Assembly: GCF_900108245.1 (NCBI RefSeq)
Contig: NZ_FNUY01000013.1
Span: forward strand, 62,001-126,000
DNA from: Allobosea lathyri
GTDB taxonomy: Bacteria > Pseudomonadota > Alphaproteobacteria > Rhizobiales > Beijerinckiaceae
DNA: 64,000 nt
Direction of reading: 5' to 3'
Part shown: positions 19,357-26,857 of the stretch, piece after piece
Position numbering within the stretch: position 1 is the first letter of the stretch
How the letters are laid out: each line of letters begins with the position of its first letter
Notes under the pieces: generated by a model
Told to the model about the DNA's origin: nothing
The model's database searches: none
Seen by the model: only the letters and a program-made list of their open reading frames with translations
Position numbers and translations under genes: made by a program

Positions 19357-20997
19357 ATGGCGGCCGAATTTTTGCGATCGGGACATGTCGACGGCTTCGC
19401 GCGCGAAAACCTGCCGTCGCGCGAGACATGGCCGGATCTGCGCCTCGCCGAGGCCGGCCTGAGCTATCCCGACCGCCTCAATGTCGTCACCGAACTGCTC
19501 GACCGCCATGTCGCCGAGGGGCGCGGATCGCGCACCGCCATTATCGCTCCCGGCCTGGAATGGAGCTATGCCGACCTCGCCGAGAAGGTGAACCGCATCG
19601 CCAACGTGCTGGTGCGTGATCTCGGGCTCACTGCCGGCAATCGCGTGCTGCTGCGCGCCGCCAATACGCCGATGATGGTCGCCGCCTATCTCGCCGTGCT
19701 GAAAGCGGGCGGCATCGCGGTTGCGACCATGCCGATGCTGCGGGTGGGCGAGCTGGTCTATCCGATCCGCAAGGCCAGGATCGCGCTGGCGCTCTGCGAC
19801 GACCGGATCGTCGCCGACCTTGCCGCCGCGCAGGCACAGGCGCCCGAACTCAAGCGCATCGTGACCTGGGGTGGCGACGGCGAGGACAGCCTCGACGCGC
19901 TGATGCGGCGCGACGATTATGAGAGTTTCGCAGCCGCCGACACCTCCCGCGACGATGTCTGCCTGATCGGCTTCACCTCGGGCACCACCGGGGAACCGAA
20001 GGGCACGATGCATTTCCATCAGGACCTTCTGGCGATCTGCGATGCCTATGGCGCGCGCGTGCTGAAGGCCTCGCCCGACGATCGCTTCATCGGCTCGCCG
20101 CCGCTCGCCTTCACCTTCGGGCTCGGCGGCCTCGTGCTGTTCCCGATGCGGATCGGGGCCGCGATGGTCCTGCCGGACAAGGCCGGCCCGCCCGACCTGA
20201 TCGACGCGATCGAACGCTACAAGGCCAGCGTCAGCTTCACCGCGCCAACCGCCTATCGCGCCATGCTCGACAAGCTCGATGGGCGCGACATATCCTCGCT
20301 GCGCATCTGCGTCTCCGCCGGCGAGGCCTTGCCCAAGCCGACCTTCGACGCCTGGCAGGCAAAGACGGGATTGCCCCTGATGGACGGCATCGGCGCGACC
20401 GAAATGCTGCACATCTTCATCGGCGCCGCCCGCGACAAGATCCGCCCGGGATCGACCGGACTCCCCGTACCCGGCTACGAGGCCAAGATCGTCGACGAGG
20501 AGGGCCGCGAGGTTGCCGACGGCATAGCCGGACGGCTGGCCGTGCGCGGGCCGACCGGTTGCCGCTATCTCGCCGACGCGCGCCAGGCCAGATATGTGCT
20601 CGACGGCTGGAACGTCACCGGCGACACCTATCTGCGCGATTCGGACGGCTATTTCTGGTATCAGGCCCGCTCCGACGACATGATCATCTCGGCCGGCTAC
20701 AATATTGCCGGGCCGGAGGTCGAGGTCTGCCTGTTGACGCATGAGGCGGTGGCGGAGTGCGGCGTCGTCGGCGCGCCCTGCCCCGACCGGGGCCAGATCG
20801 TGAAGGCCTATATCGTGCTGCGCAGCGGCCTGACCGGCGATGCGGGCCTGGCGAAAGCCTTGCAGGAGCATGTAAAGGCGGGTCTGGCGCCCTATAAGTA
20901 CCCGCGCGCCATCGCCTTCGTCGATGCCCTGCCGAAAACGGCGACTGGCAAATTGCAACGTTTCGCCCTGCGCCAGATGGCGCGCGACGAAAGCTGA
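19357..20997 (+). CDS. 2-aminobenzoate-CoA ligase family protein
   Basis: The 546-residue ANL enzyme activates an aromatic acid with ATP and CoA. It has the P-loop GFTSGTTGEPKG near residue 210, the aromatic-ligase pattern SPPLAFTFGLGGLVLFPMRIG near residue 245, GIGATEMLHIFI near residue 345, and the C-terminal lysine motif PKTATGKLQRF near residue 530. The N-terminal region (HVDGFARENLPSRETWPDL) is typical of the benzoate/2-aminobenzoate-CoA ligase group. Together with the monooxygenase/reductase fusion and the RidA protein it points to anthranilate as the entry substrate; benzoate or salicylate remain possible. Confidence 0.88.
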   Translation: MAAEFLRSGHVDGFARENLPSRETWPDLRLAEAGLSYPDRLNVVTELLDRHVAEGRGSRTAIIAPGLEWSYADLAEKVNRIANVLVRDLGLTAGNRVLLRAANTPMMVAAYLAVLKAGGIAVATMPMLRVGELVYPIRKARIALALCDDRIVADLAAAQAQAPELKRIVTWGGDGEDSLDALMRRDDYESFAAADTSRDDVCLIGFTSGTTGEPKGTMHFHQDLLAICDAYGARVLKASPDDRFIGSPPLAFTFGLGGLVLFPMRIGAAMVLPDKAGPPDLIDAIERYKASVSFTAPTAYRAMLDKLDGRDISSLRICVSAGEALPKPTFDAWQAKTGLPLMDGIGATEMLHIFIGAARDKIRPGSTGLPVPGYEAKIVDEEGREVADGIAGRLAVRGPTGCRYLADARQARYVLDGWNVTGDTYLRDSDGYFWYQARSDDMIISAGYNIAGPEVEVCLLTHEAVAECGVVGAPCPDRGQIVKAYIVLRSGLTGDAGLAKALQEHVKAGLAPYKYPRAIAFVDALPKTATGKLQRFALRQMARDES

Positions 20998-21045
20998 ATT
21001 TCTTCCCGAACGACGAGCCGGAACGGCCGAAATCGAGGCGATACC

Positions 21046-21453
21046 ATGTCGAATGCTCCTGCTTCCCGCGCCATTCTGCCCGAGGGCTGGCCCGTGCCAC
21101 GGGGCTATGCCAACGGCATGGTCGCGGAAGGCCGTGTGCTGGTGACGGGCGGGCTCGTCGGCTGGGATGCCAACGGCGTGTTCGCGGAGGGGCTCCTGCC
21201 GCAGCTTCGGCAGACCCTCATCAATATCAAGGCCGTGGTCGAGGCAGGTGGCGGCCGTGTCGAGGATATCGTGCGCCTGACCTGGTACGTCACCGATATC
21301 GCGGACTATCGCGCCAGCCTGAAGGAGATGGGGCCGATCTATCGCGAAACGCTCGGCCGGCATTTTCCCGCAATGGCGGTGGTGCAGGTCGTGGCGCTGG
21401 TCGAGCCGCAGGCGCTGGTCGAGATCGAGGCGACGGCCGTGATCGCCGGCTGA
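21046..21453 (+). CDS. RidA family protein (probable enamine/imine deaminase)
   Basis: RidA proteins are small trimeric enzymes that hydrolyse enamines or imines to ketones and ammonia. The 135-residue protein has the family shape with VLVTGGLVGWDANG near residue 27, the NIKAVVEAGGG segment near residue 60 and LVEIEATAVIAG at the end. The usual Arg that binds the carboxylate is expected in the segment before this end, but here it reads VEPQALVEIEA, so the substrate may differ from 2-aminoacrylate. As last gene of the cluster it could remove the amino group of a 2-amino-cyclohexene-carbonyl-CoA intermediate. Confidence 0.88.
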   Translation: MSNAPASRAILPEGWPVPRGYANGMVAEGRVLVTGGLVGWDANGVFAEGLLPQLRQTLINIKAVVEAGGGRVEDIVRLTWYVTDIADYRASLKEMGPIYRETLGRHFPAMAVVQVVALVEPQALVEIEATAVIAG

Positions 21454-21477
21454 GCCGTCCATGCCGCGTGAATTGCG

Positions 21478-21654
21478 CGGGAGCTTAGAGACGGTTTGAC
21501 AATTCAGCCCTCATCCTGAGGAGCCGCGGAACGCGGCGTCTCGAAGGATGATTCAGGAGGCTCCTGAACCATCTGGAGCATCCTTCGAGACGCCATTCCT
21601 GACGAAATGGCTCCTCAGGATGAGGGCTGTAGGAATTTCCAAACGGGAGCTTAG
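21478..21654. repeat. MITE-like palindromic repeat with 11-bp flanking direct repeats
   Basis: The core from 21505 to 21629 has long inverted arms: CAGCCCTCATCCTGAGGAGC pairs with its complement near 21610-21629, and GCGTCTCGAAGGATG pairs with CATCCTTCGAGACGC. The whole is flanked by identical 11-bp sequences CGGGAGCTTAG (21478-21488 and 21644-21654), as expected of a target-site duplication. It lies between ridA and the EF-hand gene and may also terminate transcription. Confidence 0.8.
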
Positions 21655-21729
21655 CAGTTTACCAATGATTCACCCTGATGCTGACTGTCGCCGTCAATCG
21701 GCGGCATCAACAGCATCGGAGATGCATTC

Positions 21730-22374
21730 ATGTCCAGCATCGGCGGCGTCGGTGGCCATCGCCCACCTCCGCCCGGAAAACCGCCGAGCTTCGAGAAGCT
21801 CGACAGCGACAGCAATGGCGCGCTCAGCCTTGACGAGTTCAAGAGCGGTGCGCCCAAGGAGGCCGACAGCGCCAAGCTCGAAGCGCGCTTCAAATCGATC
21901 GATTCCGACGGCGACGGATCGGTCACCAAAGCCGAACTCGACGCCGCCAAGACCAAGGCGGACAAAACCAAGGCGGACAAGGCCGAACAACAGCTGCAGG
22001 CGTTCCTGTTCTCGCTGCAGCCGGGCAGCACAGCGAAGGCGGGCGACAGCAAGGATGACAAGAAAGACATCTTTGCTCAGCTCGACGCCAATGCCGATGG
22101 CAGCATAGCCAAGGACGAGTTCCTCAAGGCGCTGTCCGCCGGTCAGAAGACGTCGAGCGACCTCCTGAGCAAGCTCTTCGACGCGATCGATTCCGATTCA
22201 AACGGCTCGATCACGGAAGACGAGACGAAGTCCTTCCAGGCGGCGCTTGAAAGGCGCGGCCCACCGCCGGCTCTACCCGCGACAGCCTCGTTGGGCGCCT
22301 CGCAAGCCTATGGCAGCACCTCCCAGCTCGGCGCGACGAATTCGGCCGGCACCGCCTACTCGCAGGCAGCGTAA
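21730..22374 (+). CDS. EF-hand calcium-binding protein
   Basis: The 214-residue acidic protein has four EF-hand loops: DSDSNGALSLDE near residue 26, DSDGDGSVTKAE near 58, DANADGSIAKDE near 118 and DSDSNGSITEDE near 157. All four keep the Asp-x-Asp/Asn-x-Asp/Asn-Gly pattern and the final Glu. The N-terminus is Gly/Pro-rich without a signal peptide, and the C-terminal tail is rich in Ser, Ala and Gln. It could be a cytoplasmic calcium buffer or a protein exported by a non-Sec route. It stands alone between the repeat element and cysN, which is on the other strand. Confidence 0.85.
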   Translation: MSSIGGVGGHRPPPPGKPPSFEKLDSDSNGALSLDEFKSGAPKEADSAKLEARFKSIDSDGDGSVTKAELDAAKTKADKTKADKAEQQLQAFLFSLQPGSTAKAGDSKDDKKDIFAQLDANADGSIAKDEFLKALSAGQKTSSDLLSKLFDAIDSDSNGSITEDETKSFQAALERRGPPPALPATASLGASQAYGSTSQLGATNSAGTAYSQAA

Positions 22375-22423
22375 CCCGCATAGCCTGCTCAACGCCGGTC
22401 AGCAGAAGGCTGCCCGGCGCTCT

Positions 22424-24064
22424 TCAAATACCCGCCCCATCCTGCAGCGCCGCAGCCGGCCCCTTTCGCCAGAGCCTCGCATGCAGGCTGCGCAGGAGCG
22501 GCCGCAACGCAATGTCACCAAGCGCCAGTACGGCCGAAATGCCGAGCCGCCCCGTCAACGCGAAGGCTGCGGCGAAGAGGCCCATGGTGCTGAGCACGCG
22601 CCAGCTCACGGCGGTAAGCCAGGCGCGTCGGTCGGGGGTGCCGCGCCGGCCGACCACGCGAATGACATTTCGCCTGAGCTGCGCGGCCGGGCCGCTTTCG
22701 CCGATCCCGTCCGACCGCTTCGCACCGCCCTCGCCTGCCTCGACGAAACCGAAAGCGACCGTCTCGTTGCTGATGCGATCGATCAGGATGAAGCCGCCGA
22801 GCTCGTGGCTCTCGGCATAGGGCAGCGACACCAGCGACTTGTCGAGCCGCAGCGTCACGAGCCCGATGCCGTTCATGCGCAGGCTTTGCGCCGGTACAGC
22901 GCGGAAACCCTCGATATCGATGGCGTGATGCAGCGTCTCCAGCGTCGCATTGGCGCTCTGCGTCGCGAGTTTGACGAGAAACTGCCCGCCCTCCAGCAGA
23001 GCGCGCTCGCCGGTCCAGAGCAGGCGCGCCTTCACCGTACGGCTGACCGGGACAGGCCTGGTGGCGGCGGCGATGACATCGCCGCGCGAGATGTCGATAT
23101 CGTCCTCCAGCGTCACCGTGACGGCCTGGCCGGCCGCGATCGTGCTGGTCTCGCCGACCGCCCCGATCAGCCGCGCGATCCGGCTGGTCCGCCCCGAGGG
23201 CAAGGCGATGACGGCGTCGCCAACCCGCGCGCGGCCCCGTATCGAGGCGCCCGCATAGCCGCGAAAGTCGAGATCGGGCCGGTTGACGCATTGCACAGGC
23301 AGGATGAACCCGTCGCCCTCCTGCTGGGCGGACGCGACCGTCACGGCTTCGAGCAAAGGCAGCAAGGCCGGCCCGTCATACCAGGCCATCGCGGCCGAGC
23401 GGCGCATGACGTTCTCGCCGTCCCGGGCCGAGACCGGGATGAACTGGATGGAGGCGAAGCCCAGGCTCCTGGTCGCCGCGCGATAGTCGTCGGCGATCCG
23501 TGTAAACACCGCCTCGTCATAGCCGACGAGGTCCATCTTGTTGATGGCGACCACGACATGGCGCACGCCGACCAGCGAGACGATGAAGGAATGTCGCCTG
23601 GTCTGCGGCAGCAGGCCCTTTCTCGCATCGATCAGGATGATGGCGAGATCGGCCGTAGAGGCGCCCGTCGCCATGTTGCGGGTATACTGCTCGTGGCCCG
23701 GCGTGTCGGCCACGATGAAGCTGCGCTTGTCGGTCGCGAAATAGCGATAGGCGACGTCGATGGTGATGCCCTGTTCGCGCTCTGCCGACAGGCCGTCCAC
23801 CAGCAGCGCGAAATCGGGCTGCGACCCCTGCGTGCCGAATTTGCGGGAATCGCTGTCGAGCGCGGTCAGCTGGTCGTCGAAGACGGCGCCGGCCTCGTAG
23901 AGCATGCGGCCGATCAGCGTCGACTTGCCGTCATCGACCGAGCCGCAGGTGATGAAGCGCAGCAGCGAATTCTGGCCGGTCTCGCTGAGGCCGGATGCGT
24001 CATTGGCAGGCAGCAGCCCCTGGGCCGGGTTGACCGGTTTCTTCTTTGCGGCGGCGAGGCCCAT
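22424..24064 (-). CDS. cysN: Sulfate adenylyltransferase large subunit CysN with DUF2061-like C-terminus
   Basis: CysN is the GTPase subunit that drives ATP sulfurylase to make APS from sulfate. The 546-residue protein has the G1 motif GSVDDGKSTLIGRML near residue 41, DTPGHEQYTRNMATGAS near residue 120 and NKMDLVGYD near residue 175, then two beta-barrel domains to about residue 425. CysNC fusions have an APS kinase next; here there is none. The last 60 residues (RAWLTAVSWRVLSTMGLFAA, then a second hydrophobic segment and RSLHARLW) look like a DUF2061 membrane domain. This would tether the sulfurylase to the membrane. The ATG overlaps the cysD stop (ATGA). Confidence 0.92.
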   Translation of the reverse strand: MGLAAAKKKPVNPAQGLLPANDASGLSETGQNSLLRFITCGSVDDGKSTLIGRMLYEAGAVFDDQLTALDSDSRKFGTQGSQPDFALLVDGLSAEREQGITIDVAYRYFATDKRSFIVADTPGHEQYTRNMATGASTADLAIILIDARKGLLPQTRRHSFIVSLVGVRHVVVAINKMDLVGYDEAVFTRIADDYRAATRSLGFASIQFIPVSARDGENVMRRSAAMAWYDGPALLPLLEAVTVASAQQEGDGFILPVQCVNRPDLDFRGYAGASIRGRARVGDAVIALPSGRTSRIARLIGAVGETSTIAAGQAVTVTLEDDIDISRGDVIAAATRPVPVSRTVKARLLWTGERALLEGGQFLVKLATQSANATLETLHHAIDIEGFRAVPAQSLRMNGIGLVTLRLDKSLVSLPYAESHELGGFILIDRISNETVAFGFVEAGEGGAKRSDGIGESGPAAQLRRNVIRVVGRRGTPDRRAWLTAVSWRVLSTMGLFAAAFALTGRLGISAVLALGDIALRPLLRSLHARLWRKGPAAALQDGAGI

Positions 24065-24966
24065 CAGAAATAGCCTTCCTGCTTCTTCTGCTCCATCGAG
24101 CCGGCGCCGTCATGGTCGATGACGCGGCCCTCGCGTTCCGACGATCGGGACGAGCGCATCTCGGCGATGATGTCGGTGAGGTTCGTCGCTTCGCTCTCGA
24201 CCGCGCCGGTCAGTGGATAGCAGCCCAGCGTCCGGAACCGGACCATGCGGGTCTCGACGGTCTCGTCGGGCAGCAGATCCATCCGCTCGTCATCGCGCAT
24301 GATCCAGGCGTCGCCGCGCCTCACGACCGGACGCGGGGCGGCAAAATAGAGCGGCACGACGGGGATGTTCTCAAGCGCGATGTAGTCCCAGACGTCGCGC
24401 TCGGTCCAGTTCGAGAGCGGAAACACGCGGAAGCTCTCGCCCTTGTGCTTGCGCGTGTTGAACAGCTGCCAGGGTTCAGGGCGCTGGTTCTTCGGGTCCC
24501 AGCGATGCTCGGGAGAGCGTAGCGAGAAGACCCGCTCCTTGGCTCGGCTCTTCTCCTCGTCGCGGCGGGCGCCGCCGAAGGCCGCGTCGAACTTGTGGAA
24601 GTCGAGCGCCTGCTTCAGCCCTTGCGTCTTCATCACATCGGTGTGGACACGCGAACCCGAGGCGAAGGGGCCAATGCCGGCCCTGACGCCCTCCTGATTG
24701 ATGTGGACGATCAGATCGAGCCCGAGCCGGACCGCCGTCTCGTCGCGAAAGGCGATCATCTCGCGGAACTTCCAGGTCGTATCGACATGGAGCAGCGGAA
24801 AAGGCGGCCTGGCCGGATAGAACGCCTTCATGGCGAGATGCAGCAGGACGGCCGAGTCCTTGCCGATCGAATAGAGCAGCACCGGCTTGTCGCAGGTCGC
24901 CACGACCTCGCGGATGATGAAGATCGCTTCGGCTTCGAGCTTCTGGAGATGGCTGAGCTGGATCAT
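24064..24966 (-). CDS. cysD: Sulfate adenylyltransferase small subunit
   Basis: CysD carries the adenylyltransferase active site of the ATP sulfurylase and works with CysN. The 300-residue protein has the PP-loop-type motif [20 protein letters not shown] near residue 30, [11 protein letters not shown] near residue 60, and the C-terminal [15 protein letters not shown] near residue 250. Length fits the family. Its ATG overlaps the cysH stop by four bases and its stop overlaps the cysN start, so the three genes cysH-cysD-cysN are translationally coupled. Confidence 0.96.
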   Translation of the reverse strand: MIQLSHLQKLEAEAIFIIREVVATCDKPVLLYSIGKDSAVLLHLAMKAFYPARPPFPLLHVDTTWKFREMIAFRDETAVRLGLDLIVHINQEGVRAGIGPFASGSRVHTDVMKTQGLKQALDFHKFDAAFGGARRDEEKSRAKERVFSLRSPEHRWDPKNQRPEPWQLFNTRKHKGESFRVFPLSNWTERDVWDYIALENIPVVPLYFAAPRPVVRRGDAWIMRDDERMDLLPDETVETRMVRFRTLGCYPLTGAVESEATNLTDIIAEMRSSRSSEREGRVIDHDGAGSMEQKKQEGYF

Positions 24967-25793
24967 GCAAGCACCTGCGCGGGCTGGGACTTCGTCCGCA
25001 CCAGCTTTCCGTCCGGCCCGACATGGAGGCCGCATTCCTTGGCCGCGTCATCCTCCCACCACCAGCGCCCGGCCCGCTCGGGCTCGCCGGGCTCGATGGC
25101 GCGCGTGCAGGGTTGGCAGCCGATCGAGACGAAGCCCTGGCCGTGTAGGGGATTGAGAGGGACGCGGTGTGCCTCCGCAAAGGTGAGCGCGCGATCCCGC
25201 GACCAGTCGAGCAGCGGGCTGACCTTGATCAGGCCCCTGCCCGCATCGGCCTCCGCCAGCACTACGCCGCCGCGCGCCGCCGATTGATCGGCACGCAGGC
25301 CGGTGATCCAGATATCGGCGCCGCTGAGGGCACGGCCGAGCGGCTCGACCTTGCGGATATCGCAGCAGGCTTTGCGAGCCTCGCGCGTGTCGTAGAAGCC
25401 GTTGATGCCATGGTCGCGGACAAAGCCCTCGACCGCATCGTGGCGCGGGTAGAAGGGCTGGATCCTGATGCCGTAGCGGGCCTCGGTCTGCGCCCAGAGC
25501 GCGTAGACCTCCGGGAAGAGCCGGCCCGTGTCGAGCGTGGCGAAGACGACCGGCAACCCAGCCTCGGCGATGAGATGGGTCAGGACCTGGTCTTCCAGCC
25601 CGAAGCTCGTGGTGAAGACGAGCCTGCCGGCAGCGCTGGACACGATGCCGCTGAGACGATCCGCAGCATCCGCCTTGCCGAACGCGTCGTTCAGTGCTGC
25701 CGCCCGCCGCACCAGCGCGGCTGCGGGCGCCTCATTGGCGCTCGCCTCGCTCTGGCTATGCAGGGGCACCGCGCCCCGAGGTTGCGTCGACAT
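24963..25793 (-). CDS. cysH: Assimilatory adenylyl-sulfate (APS) reductase
   Basis: The 276-residue PP-loop enzyme reduces activated sulfate to sulfite with thioredoxin. Both cysteine pairs that bind a 4Fe-4S cluster are present, [11 protein letters not shown] near residue 140 and [10 protein letters not shown] near residue 225, along with the catalytic C-terminal KECGLHV near residue 255. The cluster motif marks the type that uses APS directly, which agrees with the lack of an APS kinase in the cluster or in CysN. The first 30 residues are an Ala-rich extension. It is the first gene of the operon; an inverted repeat lies upstream at 25813-25830. Confidence 0.93.
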   Translation of the reverse strand: MSTQPRGAVPLHSQSEASANEAPAAALVRRAAALNDAFGKADAADRLSGIVSSAAGRLVFTTSFGLEDQVLTHLIAEAGLPVVFATLDTGRLFPEVYALWAQTEARYGIRIQPFYPRHDAVEGFVRDHGINGFYDTREARKACCDIRKVEPLGRALSGADIWITGLRADQSAARGGVVLAEADAGRGLIKVSPLLDWSRDRALTFAEAHRVPLNPLHGQGFVSIGCQPCTRAIEPGEPERAGRWWWEDDAAKECGLHVGPDGKLVRTKSQPAQVLA

Positions 25794-25812
25794 GATCTTG
25801 AGCTACGCAAAA

Positions 25813-25830
25813 CGTTCGGTAAATCGAACG
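25813..25830. promoter_or_regulatory. Inverted repeat upstream of cysH, possible sulfur-regulator site
   Basis: CGTTCG-GTAAAT-CGAACG has perfect 6-bp arms and lies 20 bp upstream of the cysH start. The position would overlap the promoter or 5' leader of the cysHDN operon. The regulator is not encoded nearby; an Rrf2- or LysR-type protein is possible. Confidence 0.45.
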
Positions 25831-25962
25831 CTTTATGTATAGCCAACGGCAAATCGGATCAATTCACGGCAGGTAGCGTGATTTTTCTTATTTCACATCC
25901 AATGTAGAACAACCGTTTCGACCTATCGCTACGTCGCGCGAGAAGTGTTCAACCGCGGCCTG

Positions 25963-26748
25963 TCAGATGCCTCGGGTGGCGCCGCCATCGATGCGGATTT
26001 TTGCGCCGGTGACGTAGCTGGCGCGCTCGCTGGCGAGGAAGGCCACGACATCGGCGAATTCCTGGGCCGTGCCGTAGCGGCCAGCGGGAATCGTTGCTCG
26101 CGACGCCTTGGCTGCTTCTTCCGGGGTCGTGCCGGTGCGGTCGGCCGCCGCCTTGTCGAGCTGGTCGACGCGTTCGGTATGGATGCGCCCGGGCAATACG
26201 ACGTTGACGGTGACGCCCTGCGCCGCGACTTCCGCCGACAGGGTTTTCGACCAGCCGATCACGGCCGAGCGGATGCCGTTGGACAGGGCAAGGCGCGGGA
26301 TCGGTTGTTCGACGCCCGACGATGCGATGGTGATGATGCGGCCGAAACCGCGCTCGACCATGCCCGGCAACAGGCCCTGCGTGAGGTGGAAGAGGTTCGC
26401 AGCCATCGCCTCGAAATGCTTCAGCCAGTCGTCGCGCCCGGCCTCCCGAGCCTCGGCCGGCGGCGGGCCACCGGAATTGCCGATCAGGATATCGACGCCG
26501 CCGGCGTCCTTGAGCACGCCGACAAGCGAATCGACAGAAGAGAGATCGGCAAGATCGAGGCTCGCGGCGAAGACGCGCGCCCGCACATCCTCCGGACACT
26601 CGGCCACCCAGGCGTCCGTCGCTGCGACATTGCGGGCAGCCGCAATCACCGACGCCCCCTCGCTCGCCAATGTCCGGGCGATGGCCGCGCCAAGGCCGCG
26701 GCTCGCGCCCAACACCAGTGCGCGCTTGTTGTGAAGGCCGAGATCCAT
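25963..26748 (-). CDS. SDR family oxidoreductase
   Basis: The 261-residue classical short-chain dehydrogenase has the cofactor motif [12 protein letters not shown] near residue 13, NSGGPPP near residue 90 in place of the usual NAG, and a Ser in IASSGVEQP near residue 140. The residue at the catalytic Tyr position is not obvious: the expected YxxxK reads as a variant around [17 protein letters not shown], so the catalytic Tyr appears to be replaced. It ends with [11 protein letters not shown]. SDRs with this NSGGPP pattern form a distinct subgroup of unknown substrate. The ATG at 26748 is preferred over a long upstream extension without similarity. Confidence 0.85.
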   Translation of the reverse strand: MDLGLHNKRALVLGASRGLGAAIARTLASEGASVIAAARNVAATDAWVAECPEDVRARVFAASLDLADLSSVDSLVGVLKDAGGVDILIGNSGGPPPAEAREAGRDDWLKHFEAMAANLFHLTQGLLPGMVERGFGRIITIASSGVEQPIPRLALSNGIRSAVIGWSKTLSAEVAAQGVTVNVVLPGRIHTERVDQLDKAAADRTGTTPEEAAKASRATIPAGRYGTAQEFADVVAFLASERASYVTGAKIRIDGGATRGI

Positions 26749-26857
26749 GCTTCGCTCCGTCGGGACGAGTCGGCGCGGCCAGGCCGCGCGGCTGTGATCG
26801 CTGATAGCGGCTCGGCCGCGTCGTGGAAACCGCGCAGCCGGGGTTAGTGCGGGACAT

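Noticed and set aside
19258-21462. A 734-codon minus-strand frame across the aryl-CoA ligase and RidA genes
   Set aside because: It is a shadow of two well-supported genes on the other strand and has no recognisable domain.
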